A DNA stretch of 64,000 nt from Nelumbo lutea (Eukaryota; Streptophyta; Magnoliopsida; Proteales; Nelumbonaceae), in the NCBI GenBank assembly GCA_022828595.1, contig JAKGHH010000002.1, positions 45,416,222 through 45,480,221 of the forward strand, written 5' to 3'. The position numbers and the translations under genes are program-made. Within the stretch, counting starts at the first letter, position 1, and each line of letters begins with the position of its first letter. Below are positions 11,954 through 21,457 of this stretch, piece by piece. The notes beneath the pieces were generated by a model. That model saw only the letters and a program-made list of their open reading frames with translations. It was not told the DNA's origin and did not search any database.

Positions 11954-11965
11954 GGCTCTGATACC
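11954..11965 (-). promoter_or_regulatory. Copia primer-binding site (tRNA-iMet)
   Basis: The - strand reads TGGTATCAGAGCC, complementary to the 3' end of plant initiator methionine tRNA. This is the classic copia primer site. It lies directly between the LTR and the gag ATG. Confidence 0.9.
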
Positions 11966-11966
11966 A

Positions 11967-12249
11967 TATAAGAGCAATACTAGAACAACGAGAATGGAAT
12001 GACTCAGTCAAGAATGACTGGTCTCTTGAATAATTTAAATAGAGAAGTTACAAGAGGATAACTATGTACAGAAGATAACAATTACAGAGTTAGAGTTTAT
12101 CTAGGAAATTACATGATAATGAGATAAGGTGATTATTATCTAAGATGGCTATCAGAGATAACCATCCCAGTTACAAACCTATCATGACTTATTGAGATAC
12201 TCTAATAGTTTTAATTATAGAACGTAATTACTCATCATCATCATTAACA
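11967..12249 (-). repeat. Copia 5' LTR (about 283 bp)
   Basis: On the - strand it begins TGTTAATGATG and runs to the primer site. A TATA-like CTATTTAAAT sits about 90 bp before its end. The outer boundary is inferred from the TG start. The inner end lacks a clear CA, so it may be off by a few bases. No partner LTR exists on the left. Confidence 0.7.
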
Positions 12250-12314
12250 GAAGCATCTGGCCATGCATATACACATGTAGGCTGTGATAGTGTTTACCAT
12301 AACAGCAACATCAG

Positions 12315-12693
12315 GTAGGATTGGGCGGAACGCGCTTCACCACTGCCACCATGGGCGCCGATCAATTCAATAATGCCAAGGATCAAAGCATTTTCTTCAA
12401 TTGGTACTTCTTCACATTGTATGCAGCATCCGCCCTCGGCACTACCGTCATCATCTATGTTGAAGATAACCTGGGCTGGGGCCTGGGCTATGGCATTGCA
12501 TTCGGTGCTAACGCCTTCGTCATGCCACAGTCAAGCCCAAAGGAAGCAGCCCATTCACCAGCTTAGCACGAGTAGTAGTAACCACCATTCTGAAGAGGAA
12601 GGCTGCAGTCTCAATCCAGAGCCAGGATTATTATTACGGGCATGGTGATCAGCTTACCAAACTGTCATACTCACCTCCAACTTCAAACTTGAA
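12315..12693 (+). pseudogene. NRT1/PTR family (NPF) transporter, single broken exon
   Basis: The frame reads GLGGTRFTTATMGADQFNN, then FFNWYFFTLYAASALG, VIIYVEDNLGWGLGYGIAF and GANAF. These are hallmark blocks of plant nitrate/peptide proton symporters around transmembrane helices 4-5. After GANAFV the frame changes (about 12520-12535) and continues as KPKGSSPFTSLARVVVTTI and LKRKAAVS to about 12693. The loop usually found in between (FLLGKRxYR-like) is missing, so there is a small deletion plus frameshift. A CAG precedes 12315 and GTAAGA follows 12693, so the piece is bounded like one exon. No other NPF exon is visible. It is probably a relic or captured exon, not a working transporter. Confidence 0.85.
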
Positions 12694-13140
12694 GTAAGAT
12701 GAATTTCCTCTTTTTTTTTATGGAATTCAAGCTTCGGTCGGGGCAATGCCTGTTAGAACATTGGGAATATCTACTCACTTGTGTACTTGCAAGAGGCTGT
12801 TCGCAGGGTGTGAGCACAGGAAAATCCTGACCGAAGCCGATCTCTTTGTTATGTTACTTAATTTCGCAATTTATGATTGTTTTTGGTAATTTTGTTGTTT
12901 TTACATGAAAAGATTTGAATTAATCAATACAAATCGATGAATTGGTGGTGAGGTATATATGTATGTATGTATTGTCCCGTGACGTATATATACGAGAGTC
13001 ACTTCAGCTAAAATGACAACCCAAAACGATCATGATAATGTTCATGATGGATTTACTGTGTATTGGAAGACACTAGCCACTAGCGTAGCAAATTAATTCA
13101 TTTATTAGGTAAAATATTTGAGATTACATTAGGTTGTAAT
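12694..13140. other. Gene-free stretch after the NPF exon
   Basis: The NPF intron donor GTAAGA is followed by about 440 bp with no recognisable coding sequence or repeat ends. A TATGTATGTATG tract at about 12955-12972 is the only simple repeat. I see nothing else. Confidence 0.4.
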
Positions 13141-13762
13141 TGATTGTGAACGATCTGGTTGCTCCTACCTCAAGGATAGTTCGGATGTCGATTGTTTAGT
13201 TGGCAGGTCAAATTGCGAAAGAAAGGTTTAGAGAACCTGGGGGTGATTTATCGATGTGGGCACTTCGATGCTTAAGTTAGTATTCTTGTTGAGCGAGCTG
13301 AATACTTGAATGTTAGAATGCTAGTAAGCAGTAAATCGCACGTCCTTTGTGTCGCTGAGATTGATGCCCTTAAATAGGTGAGTTGTCGTAGATCTCACAA
13401 AACACCTCCGAGATTTTCGACTCACACTGTTAGGAGCCCATTCCGCACCAGAAGGTGAACTTCGTGCTAGCCGATAAGGCTTATCGAGTCTGCCCGATCG
13501 GGGTGGGATAAGGATAAGACCTACAGGTGTGTGGCATGACCCCGAAGATGTCGGAGACAGCTGACTTATTTCTAGAAGTTGGCTATGTGTCATTTCAGCA
13601 AGTCGGGCCATCACGAACTACTCGGACCTCGGTCCTGGCCAAAGTGCCTGAGGTACCTAAGGTGACATGTCCTACTAAGATGGCAGGAATAACTGAGTCC
13701 AATCAACAAGTCGTGTCCATGTATCTGTTCATGAATAGGTCGGACCAAATCACCCATCATCA
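13141..13762 (-). mobile_element. Solo LTR of a Tat-related gypsy element with TSD GTAAT
   Basis: It is 622 bp with TG...CA ends, flanked by the perfect 5-bp duplication GTAAT (13136-13140 and 13763-13767). On the - strand its start, TGATGATGGGTGATTTGG, resembles the LTR starts of B and C, which carry GGGTGATTTGGCCCGACC. Its end resembles their GATCCGGT-type end. It was left by recombination between the two LTRs of a full element. It is a separate insertion from B, only 0.5 kb away. Confidence 0.85.
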
Positions 13763-13767
13763 GTAAT

Positions 13768-14242
13768 ATTTGTGATTATTCTGTTTGATAACAGCTGAAG
13801 TGACTAAACTAAAAAACATATTGCATTGTATCTCAAATTCGGACAATATATTTATGTAATCGGATCGGATTTATTCAATTAGAATACGTATCCGATTATA
13901 TTATAATATTTATTGATTTTAATATATAAATTTTATATAATTATATTTAAACTTATAAAAATATATATTTTATATATGATATATATTATATTAATTTATT
14001 ATATATAAAAGTTAAAAAGTTTAAGATAAAAGCGATAATATTAGTCAGTAAGGATAAAGGGGATCTCAATCACTATTGACCCACTTCGAATCATCAAAAT
14101 ACAATTGGCTCTCGTTTCGTGCTTTTCCTTCCTATAAAAAATTTCAAAATAGATATCGTTGATATACCGACAAATCTAGACATAAACCCTCTATAGAACA
14201 TTTGCCGCTGGAATTGCCCTCCCGTATTCTTACCATGGAAGA
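13768..14242. other. AT-rich MITE debris, then promoter-like DNA upstream of a disrupted ATG
   Basis: From 13840 to 14030 there is ATCGGAT / TATAT-rich sequence like other decayed MITEs in the window. From about 14090 the composition changes. A TATAAAAAATT occurs at about 14133, and ACCATGG, a good plant start context, at 14232-14238. Element B is inserted right after this start. Confidence 0.45.
14238..14242. repeat. Left target-site duplication of element B (GAAGA)
   Basis: GAAGA directly precedes the TG of the left LTR and is repeated at 24998-25002 directly after the CA of the right LTR. A 5-bp duplication is the rule for gypsy integrases. Confidence 0.95.
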
Positions 14243-15099
14243 TGATGGAGGGTGATTTGGCCCGACCTCATAGCATGGGGACACGTGGGTGTGACCTTGC
14301 TTAAGCAATGACTCAGCGTGACAGCACAGCAAGCGTAGCCGCAACTCGATGGGAAGGGCTCACCGAGTTTAATCTAGCAACACGGCGGGTTAGGCTACTC
14401 ACTGAGAGTCGTCTGGCTTGCACCTTCTTCCCAAGGCTGAGGCACTCCGAGCTACCTCCGAGCTCGGGGCCCCCTGACTTTTCTTAATGCCCGAGCTCCT
14501 CCCAGTGGGTTCTAAGCCATCCCCAAAGAGGAACACCCCGATCTGCCTCTAGACACCTCGGGTCAGTGCCACTGGTGTAGCTCGCCGCTTGCAGGGTAGC
14601 TCAGTAACTCACAGAGGAGTAGTTCGGCCTATCGCAGGAAGATCTCCTGCCTGGCAACTATGTCTGGCAAGCCTGGAGACTGCGACCACACCTTTTGTTT
14701 GACAGTGTCGTGCCCGCCACCTCTGGAAGATGTCCTACATCTGACAAGTGCGTACCTTGCAGTGACGGCCCCGCACGTGCCACCTCAACCCTGGTTGTAA
14801 TGGCTGCAGCAGGACAACAGTGACAGTTATACCTGCCCTGACAGAGGCAGGTGAGCCTGATTTGGCAAAGTTCTGTTATAAGTAGTCCCAATCCTAAAGG
14901 GTAGGTGATCTTTCTACACCCGCTCTATCTGCACTCTTAGCCCCCTTTACTCTTCTTTCATTTTCCACAGAGTTCTAACTTAAGCGTCGGAGTGTTCCCG
15001 CCGGGCAAGTCCCCCGGGAATTCCTCGTCTTCTCCATCTCAGGTGCTACATAGGAGTTGTGCAACCACCAGCTAGAAGTGACCGGATCGCGCATCATCA
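14243..15099 (+). repeat. 5' LTR of copy B (857 bp)
   Basis: It starts TGATGGAGGGTGATTTGG and ends GCATCATCA. A TATA-like TTATAAGTAG at about 14875 precedes the presumed transcript start. It lacks a segment of about 36 bp with ACAAGCA that is duplicated in the 3' LTR around 24449-24484. Confidence 0.95.
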
Positions 15100-15119
15100 T
15101 TTGGCGTCGTCTGTGGAAA
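15100..15119 (+). promoter_or_regulatory. Primer-binding site of copy B
   Basis: TTTGGCGTCGTCTGTGGAAA follows directly after the LTR. Copy C has the near-identical TTTGGTGCCGTCTGTGGG, so this is the reverse-transcription primer site. The primer tRNA is not certain from the sequence alone. Confidence 0.75.
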
Positions 15120-15176
15120 ACGCTTCAAAAAGCCTCCCCTTAGTTCCTGCAACCCCCTTTTTTAGACTTAGCACCC

Positions 15177-17160
15177 ATGGTTTCTTCAAGCAACGCCAGA
15201 CGCAGCATGGAGATGGACATCGCCGGGGAACAACTCCAGGTTCCCGTGGTCTGCATTGGGCAGTTCACTATTCCCCTTCCCCAGCCTGAATGTGCCGCAA
15301 GTAATGGCACCCTTGAGCGTCCCCCTACCTTTTTCAGTCGGGACAACCTTCGCTGAGCCTTCCATCGTCCCTCCGACAACAAGCTAGAGCGAGCTCAACA
15401 ACTGGTGCAGTCCATGCGGGACATGCAAGCCCAGATGCAGCAGTTTCAGCAATTTCAGCTCTACCAGCAGTAGGTACTGCACCATGTCTCTCAATATCAC
15501 TATCAGCAGCAGTTCCCACAGCCCCAGCTCCCTCCTCGACACCCAGCCTCGTGACAAAATAGGCCTCTTCGCCAAAGTGAGCATCCTTCTGACCAAGAAG
15601 AGGCTTCCCAGAACCCCCCTAAGAGTCAAGCCTCCTCCCACTGCAAGAAGGAAAGACCAGCCACTCCGGTCTCGCCGTGGGCAGTCAGGTCAGGAGGATC
15701 CCAACTTGTCAGGCCTCCGTCACCCCAACAATCGAAGTTCGAAGCCCCACTTCTGGAGAACCGGTTCGAGAACCTGGTTGCAGACTCTAAGCCAGACCCC
15801 TTCGTCCGCAGCCATCACCAGCAACCCGAGTCACTTCCTGCAAAAACTATCCCTGACAGTACAGAGGCAAGCAACACCAACACGGAGCCCGCCAAGAAGC
15901 AAAGGCACCGCCGCCGAGCTCGCCGAACTACCACCTACAACCTACCCGAGCTCAGAGGCAAAGAAGAGGTAAGCTCGGGTGAAGTAAAAGCTTCTCTCCT
16001 TTCTGTTCCTTCCCCCCTGTCTCCCGAGCTCCTAGCCGTTCCAATGCCCAAAGACTTCAAGCTCCCCCCTCTCGATAAGTATGATGGGTCGTTCGACCCG
16101 AATGATCATGTAGACGCTTTCCAGTCACAGATGCACCTGGCAAGAGCCAGCGAGTCTTGCATGTGTGTGGCCTTCTCCACCTCTTTCAGAGGAGTGGTCC
16201 GCACATGGTATCGGAACCTTGCACCCGGATCGATAAGAAGCTGGGCACAGTTCGTGCAAGCTTTCACGTCCCACTTCGTCACCAGCAAGCGGTGTCCGTG
16301 AACTAAGGAAAACCTTCTCAGTATAGTTCAGATAGAGGGAGAGTCCATCCGGGGCTACATCAAGCGGTTCAATGATACATGCATGCAGAAACCGCGACTA
16401 GACCCCGAAGTGCGCCTTGCAGCAGCCAAGAAGGGCGTGACGCACAAGGAATTCAAGTGGCACATGGTTGTCAACCAGCTAGCGACCATAACTGAATTCC
16501 TCAAGCTTGTAAACAGGTTCATAGCCACGGAGGAGGAGATCAACCAGAAGGGCGAAAGCGCGCCCAAAAAGAGAAAGAGAGAAGGGGAACTTTCCAGCCA
16601 AGGAGACAGCCAAAAGAAGAAGGACTTAGCTCGAGTGGCAAAGCCGAGTCAGCCATTCCGAGCCCCTGTAGCGGACCGAACTGACTACACCCCACTGAAT
16701 GCTAAGTGGGTCAAAATCCTGATGGCAATCAAGGATGCCCCGTACGTGAAGTGGCCACCTCGCCTGAGGGGGAATCCTAATGAAAGGAATAAAAATTTAT
16801 ATCGCAGCTTTCACAGAGACCACGGTCATAGTACCGAGAACTGTAAGAATCTCCGCAACGAGATAGAGGAACTCATTCGTCGCGGATATCTAAGAAATTT
16901 TGTACAAAATAATAATAAAGCAGGTCAGCAAGGGGAGCATGGTAAGGATGTTCCCGAGTCCAGCAATAGGCCGGCAGAGCAATCACAGAGGCAACTCCCG
17001 AAAGAGAGGCCTGTTCGGGGCACCATCCACATGATATTTGGAGGCTCGATCATTGCGGGTTGTACCTCGGCGGCAGCTCGGACATCAGTTCGTGAAGCTG
17101 CTAGAGAAGAGCAGAATCCTCCTAAGCGGCCGAAGACAGAGGAACTGATCTTCTTCATGG
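15177..17160 (+). pseudogene. Gag of copy B, with stops
   Basis: The start ATG at 15177 (MVSSSNARRSMEMD) matches the position and sequence of the gag start of copy C. The N-terminal half is low complexity and Gln-rich (MQAQMQQFQQFQLYQQ) with stops near 15355 and 15471. The core retrotransposon gag domain at about 16044-16480 has PPLDKYDGSFDPNDHV, RTWYRNLAPGSIRSW and FTSHF. A TGA at about 16300 interrupts it. The C-terminal part has the long basic PKKRKREGE (nuclear-localisation-like) and a zinc-knuckle-like region CSFHRDHGHSTENC-type (about 16800-16850). Gag packages the RNA. Confidence 0.85.
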
Positions 17161-17680
17161 AGGACGGTGCACGCAGGGTCCACTACCCCCACGACGATGC
17201 ACTCATCATAAAAGTAAGGATCAATGATTTTGAGGTCAGGTGCATCCTCATTGGCTCAGGTAGCTCGGCGGATATCCTCTTCAAAGCCACGTTCGACCAG
17301 CTTCAGCTGTAGGAAAGTGACTTGAGGCCCGCGAATACTCCCTTGGTAGGCTTCAGCGGAGAAGAAGTCAGGCCCCTGGGGAAAATAACAATACCTATGG
17401 AAGTCGATGCATGGCCCAGCGTAGTAAGGCTCAACCATGACTTCTTAGTGGTCGTGACCCCTCCTCGTACAATGCCATAATAGGCCCGCCGATCACCCAT
17501 GCCCTACGGGTGGTGGACTCCACTTATTATTTGGCGATGAAGTTCCCTACAGACTTCGGAATGGGGGTAGCACGGGGCGACCAACTTGAGTCTCTCAAGT
17601 GCTATGTTGCCGCTCTCAAGGGAAATACCAAGGTAGCCGACAACCTCGAACTGGAGCGACCTACGGAGCAAGGGAAAAAA
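17161..17680 (+). pseudogene. Aspartic protease of copy B, active-site Asp lost
   Basis: The retropepsin-type block reads RCILIGSGSSADILF where copy C has VLVDSGSSTDILF. The catalytic Asp codon GAC is GGC at 17253-17255. A TAG follows at about 17310, and a frameshift near 17465 splits the downstream YNAIIGRPITHAL-like block. The protease would have cut the Gag-Pol polyprotein. It cannot do so here. Confidence 0.85.
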
Positions 17681-17838
17681 TGAGCTGCACCCACGGAAGA
17701 AACAGTTGCTATTCCAGCTTAAACAGAAGACCTAGCTCGGACACTTAGGTCAGAGTTTCAGTCTAGGAGCCCCTGCAATCCAAACTAGTAAGTTTCCTAC
17801 TTCAAAATTTAGATGTTTTTGCATGGTACGCGGCAGAG

Positions 17839-19140
17839 ATGCCTGGCATAGACCCTAATCTCATAACTCACAAACTCAATACTAATCCTATAGTTAGGCC
17901 CGTTAGACAGAAAAAACGCAACCTAGCCCCAGAGCGATGGAAAGTAGTCGACGAGGAGGTCAGGAAGCTCCTCGAAGCCGACTTCATAAGAGAAGTCCAT
18001 TACCCGAGCTGGGTAGCCAACCCCGTTCTGGTAAAGAAGGCTAACAGCAAGTGGCGCATGTACGTCGACTACACCGACCTGAACAGAGCCTGCCCAAAAA
18101 ACTACTTCCCCCTCCCCAAAATCGACCGCCTAGTGGATGCACCTCGGGGCATGAGTTCCTGAGTTTCTTAGACGCCTATTTGGGCTATAATCAGATCAAG
18201 ATGGACCCGACGGACAAAGAAAAAACTGCCTTCATAATAGAGTTTGGTTTGTATTGTTACAAGGTTATGCCTTTCGAATTGAAAAATGCTGGGGCAACCT
18301 TTCAGAGGCTTGTAAATAAACTATTTGAGCCATTAATTGGTAGAAAAATAGAGTGTTATGTAGACAACATGGTCGTCAAAACCCAATTCTCACATGAATT
18401 AATACAAGACTTACATTATCTTTCAAATTCTGCGACAATTTAACATGAAGTTAAATCCAAGCAAGTGTGTCTTCGGTGTTACATCAGGTAAATTCGTAGG
18501 GTACATCGTCAACCGGTGCGGCATTGAAGCTAACTCGGATAAAATTAAGGCCATCTTAGATATGAGACCACCCCAGAAATTGAAGGAGGTTTAGAGGTTG
18601 AATGGCCGCATAGCCGCCCTGAGCCACTTCATGTCCAAGTTGGCAAACCGCTGCCTGCCTTTCTTTAATGCAATTAAAAGCAAAGGGTTTGAGTGGACCC
18701 AAGACTGCTAGCTCGCGTTTGATGAGCTCAAGAAATACCTCGCTAGTGTACCGATCTTAACCCGGCCCAAAAAGGGTGATGTTTTAGAGTTGTACCTCTC
18801 GGCAAGCAACGAAGTGGTTAGCTCGATACTGATAAAGGAGGTAGATCGGGTCCAATGACCCATCTACTATGTTAGTAAAGTATTGCAGGGAGTAGAGACG
18901 AGATACCCAGAGATAGAGAAGCTAGCATATGCACTGGTCATCGCAGCTTGAAAGCTCCACCCGTACTTCCAAGCTCATATTGTTATCGTCCTCACCAACA
19001 AAGCTTTGAGGCAAGTCTTACTTAAGCCCGAGGTCTCTGGCCGACTGACGAAGTGGATCATGGAGCTTAGCGGTTACGACCTCCAATACAAGCTGCGAAC
19101 TGCTATTAAGGCCCAAGCCTTAGCAGATTTCATTGTGGAG
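17839..19140 (+). pseudogene. Reverse transcriptase and RNase H of copy B, YVDD changed to YVDN
   Basis: RT fingers and palm: HKLNTNPIVRPVRQKKR, DFIREVHYPSWVANPVLVKK, WRMYVDYTDLNRACPKN, then FLDAYLGYNQIKM and CYVDNMVVKTQF. The second Asp of the catalytic YVDD is Asn (AAC at 18366-18368), a G-to-A change relative to C. Frameshifts occur near 18155 and 18415. The first RNase H follows (about 18850-19130) with RYPEIEKLAYAL and KALRQVLLKPEVSGRL. Several further stops are present, for example at about 18593 and 18708. Confidence 0.88.
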
Positions 19141-19776
19141 TGCACTTTCAGCTCTGAAGTCCCTAGGCTGGTTAAGCCCGAGGCCCCCAATTCGGGCAAG
19201 CTCGAAGCTTCCAGGCCAGTCGAGTCAGAGCCCTATGATGTACCAACCAATGTGGCATCTCTCCTAGTTAGGCCAAGCACGAACTGGGATGAGGAGCTCT
19301 GGATCCTTCACGTGGATGGCTCCTCAAACCAGCAGGGCAACGGATCTAGAATAGTTCTGCACGGCCCAAGTGGCACAAAACCGGAGTACGCACTATGCTT
19401 CGAGTTCGCAACATCCAATAATGAAGCGGAGTACGAAGCGTTGATAGTCGGGCTAGCTTTATCCAGAGAAGTAAGAGCCAAACACATTGTCATCTACAGC
19501 GATTCCCAGCTTGTATTCAACCAAGTCACAGGAGATTACAAAGCTCGCGAACCAACCATGATTGCCTACTTAGCCAAAGTAAGAGAGGCTCTACTCAACT
19601 TCCAGTCACACTTCATCAGGCAAATCCCAAGGTCGAAGAACGATGAGGCCGACGCTCTATCCCGGTTAGCCAGCACCAGTGATATCACCATGAGAACCGT
19701 GTACATAGAGGATTTGCCTCGGCCTAGGGGCAGAGGAGGTCGCTCCCGTCGTTCAAGTAGAGCCGAGCTAGATTGA
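19141..19776 (+). pseudogene. Second (archaeal-type) RNase H domain of copy B
   Basis: WILHVDGSSNQQGNGS, ASNNEAEYEALIVGL-type, IYSDSQLVFNQVTG and SKNDEADALSRLAS supply the four acidic residues (D, E, D, D) of an RNase H fold. A second RNase H between the gypsy RNase H and integrase is characteristic of Tat elements. This domain is the longest undamaged stretch of pol in copy B. The linker after it (RGGRSRRSSRAELD) leads to integrase. Confidence 0.85.
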
Positions 19777-20987
19777 CCCGCTTGCGAGCTTCTTACTACA
19801 CGGGACCCTCCCTGCAAATCGCAATGCGGCTAGAAGGGTAGAGCACCAGGCAGCCAAATACGTCATAATAGACGGACGGGTATACCGAAGATCCTACACG
19901 CTCCCCTACCTATGCTGCTTGTGGCCTTCCGAAGCCGAGCTTGTACTCTGCGACATTCATGAGGGGTTGTGCAGCGGACACTTGGGGGGCAGGGCCCTTG
20001 CCCAAAAGGCACTATAACTGGGGTACTACTGGCCAACGATGAAAGCGGACGCTGTTGAGTTCGTCAGAAAATGTGACAAAAGCCAGAAGCACGCCAACAT
20101 ACATCATCAGCCCACTACCGACCTCAAATACCTTACCAGCCTGTGGCCTTTCATAGAATGGGGTACCGACATACTCAGGCCTTTTCCACCAGCGACAAGC
20201 CAGAGGAAGTTCTTAGTGGTAGCGGTAGATTATTTCACCAAGTGGGTAGAAGCTGAACCCCTTGTAACGATTACATCCAGAACTTCTTTTGCAAGAACAT
20301 AGTGTGTCACTTCGGGTTACCTCGGGTACTAATTTCTGACAATGGAAAGCAGTTCAAGGACATCAAATTCCAGAACTGGTGCCAAGACATGGGGATTCAA
20401 CATAATTTCACTTCAGTTGCACACCCTCAAGCGAACGGTCAAGCAGAAGTCACGAACAGAGCGATCATCCGCGGACTGAAGGCACGTTTGCATCGAGCTA
20501 AAGGATTGTGAGCAGACGAGCTACCCAGTGTTCTATGGGCTTATCGAACCACAGAGAAAGCCACCACAGGAGAGACTCCCTTCAACCTCACCTACGGCAC
20601 CGAAGTAATTATCCCAGCAGAGATCGAAGTACCTACGCTGCAACTGGAAGCATACGATGACAAGACAAATAAAGATGAACTACGTACCAACCTTGACCTA
20701 CTCAACAAAGTAAGGGACCTTGCACACATCAGGACCATAGCTTACCAGCAAAGAGTAGCTCGGTACTATAACGCAGGGTCAAGAAGCGGAACCTCCGCGT
20801 CAGTGACTTGGTCCTTCGTAAAGTTTTGGTACCTGAGCCCGACGTTGGCAAGCTCAGACCTAATTGGGAAGGACCTTACCAAGTGAAACGAGTGCTTAGG
20901 GAGGGAACATACGAGCTCGAAACCCTTGAAGGGAAACGAAGACCTCGAGCATGGAATATTGCCAATCGGAGGCAGTATTACCTGTAG
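19777..20987 (+). pseudogene. Integrase of copy B
   Basis: The N-terminal zinc region reads DIHEGLCSGHLGG then RKCDKSQKHANIHH; the last Cys of CxxC is Ser. The core holds the catalytic Asp in WGTDILRPF, Asp in LISDNGKQFKD and Glu in NGQAEVTNRAII. The C-terminal region ends in RRQYYL and TAG (20985-20987). It has stops or shifts near 20014, 20300 and 20509. Copy A matches it closely at both ends. Confidence 0.88.
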
Positions 20988-21457
20988 CCGCTGAGCAGAC
21001 CATGAGTCACTCAGAGCCCAAGGACTGAAACGCCGAACTGACGTGAACCTCGGCAACACATGTAGACCAACCGCCCCTTCGGCATGGATGGATAGACTGT
21101 AAGTCACCCCCACCAGGCTTAAGAGCCAAGAAGTCGAGCTGGTAAGAGACCTCGGCGCCGCGCACGAGTTAACCGACCCACCTTGGCTGAACGTGCACCG
21201 AGCGATACATAGCCCACCCTGTCATATGCCAAGGGCGAATATCAGCCGAGTGGACAGGTCAGGCACATGCTTTACTGTGTCCACCCCGACGTATGAAATG
21301 TACTTGTAAAAAAATATATACATATAATAAACAGTCCAGAGAGCAGTAAGAGAAAACCATACGAAACATGTGCTTTCATTAATTCTACAAAATTCTATAC
21401 AAGGATTGAGGAAGAAAACAAAAACCGAGCACGCAGGCTCGGGGTACAAGGACTGAA
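20988..21457. repeat. Spacer between pol and antisense gene, copy B
   Basis: This convergent intergenic spacer carries degenerate CCCAAGGACTGAAACGCCG- and CTTAAGAGCCAAGAAGTCG-like units, related to those in A and C. On the - strand an AATGAAA, a possible poly(A) signal for the antisense gene, lies at about 21370-21378, some 80 bp past its stop. Confidence 0.55.

Larger units (their letters stand above)
8023..12249 (-). mobile_element. Degenerate Ty1/copia retrotransposon, 3' LTR missing
   Basis: In - orientation the order is 5' LTR (12249-11967), initiator-Met tRNA primer site, gag, gag-pre-integrase, integrase, reverse transcriptase and RNase H. Integrase before RT is diagnostic of copia. 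Pol ends at 8023 and the expected 3' LTR is absent, so the element was truncated or overwritten. Several stops and frameshifts break the polyprotein. The lineage within copia is unresolved. The 5' LTR abuts the NPF exon fragment. Confidence 0.92.

Noticed and set aside
11954..11965. tRNA-like match as a tRNA gene
   Set aside because: Only a 12-13 bp complement of initiator tRNA; it is the copia primer-binding site.
12321..12566. Functional NPF transporter gene
   Set aside because: Only one exon, with an internal deletion and frameshift; about one fifth or less of the usual protein.
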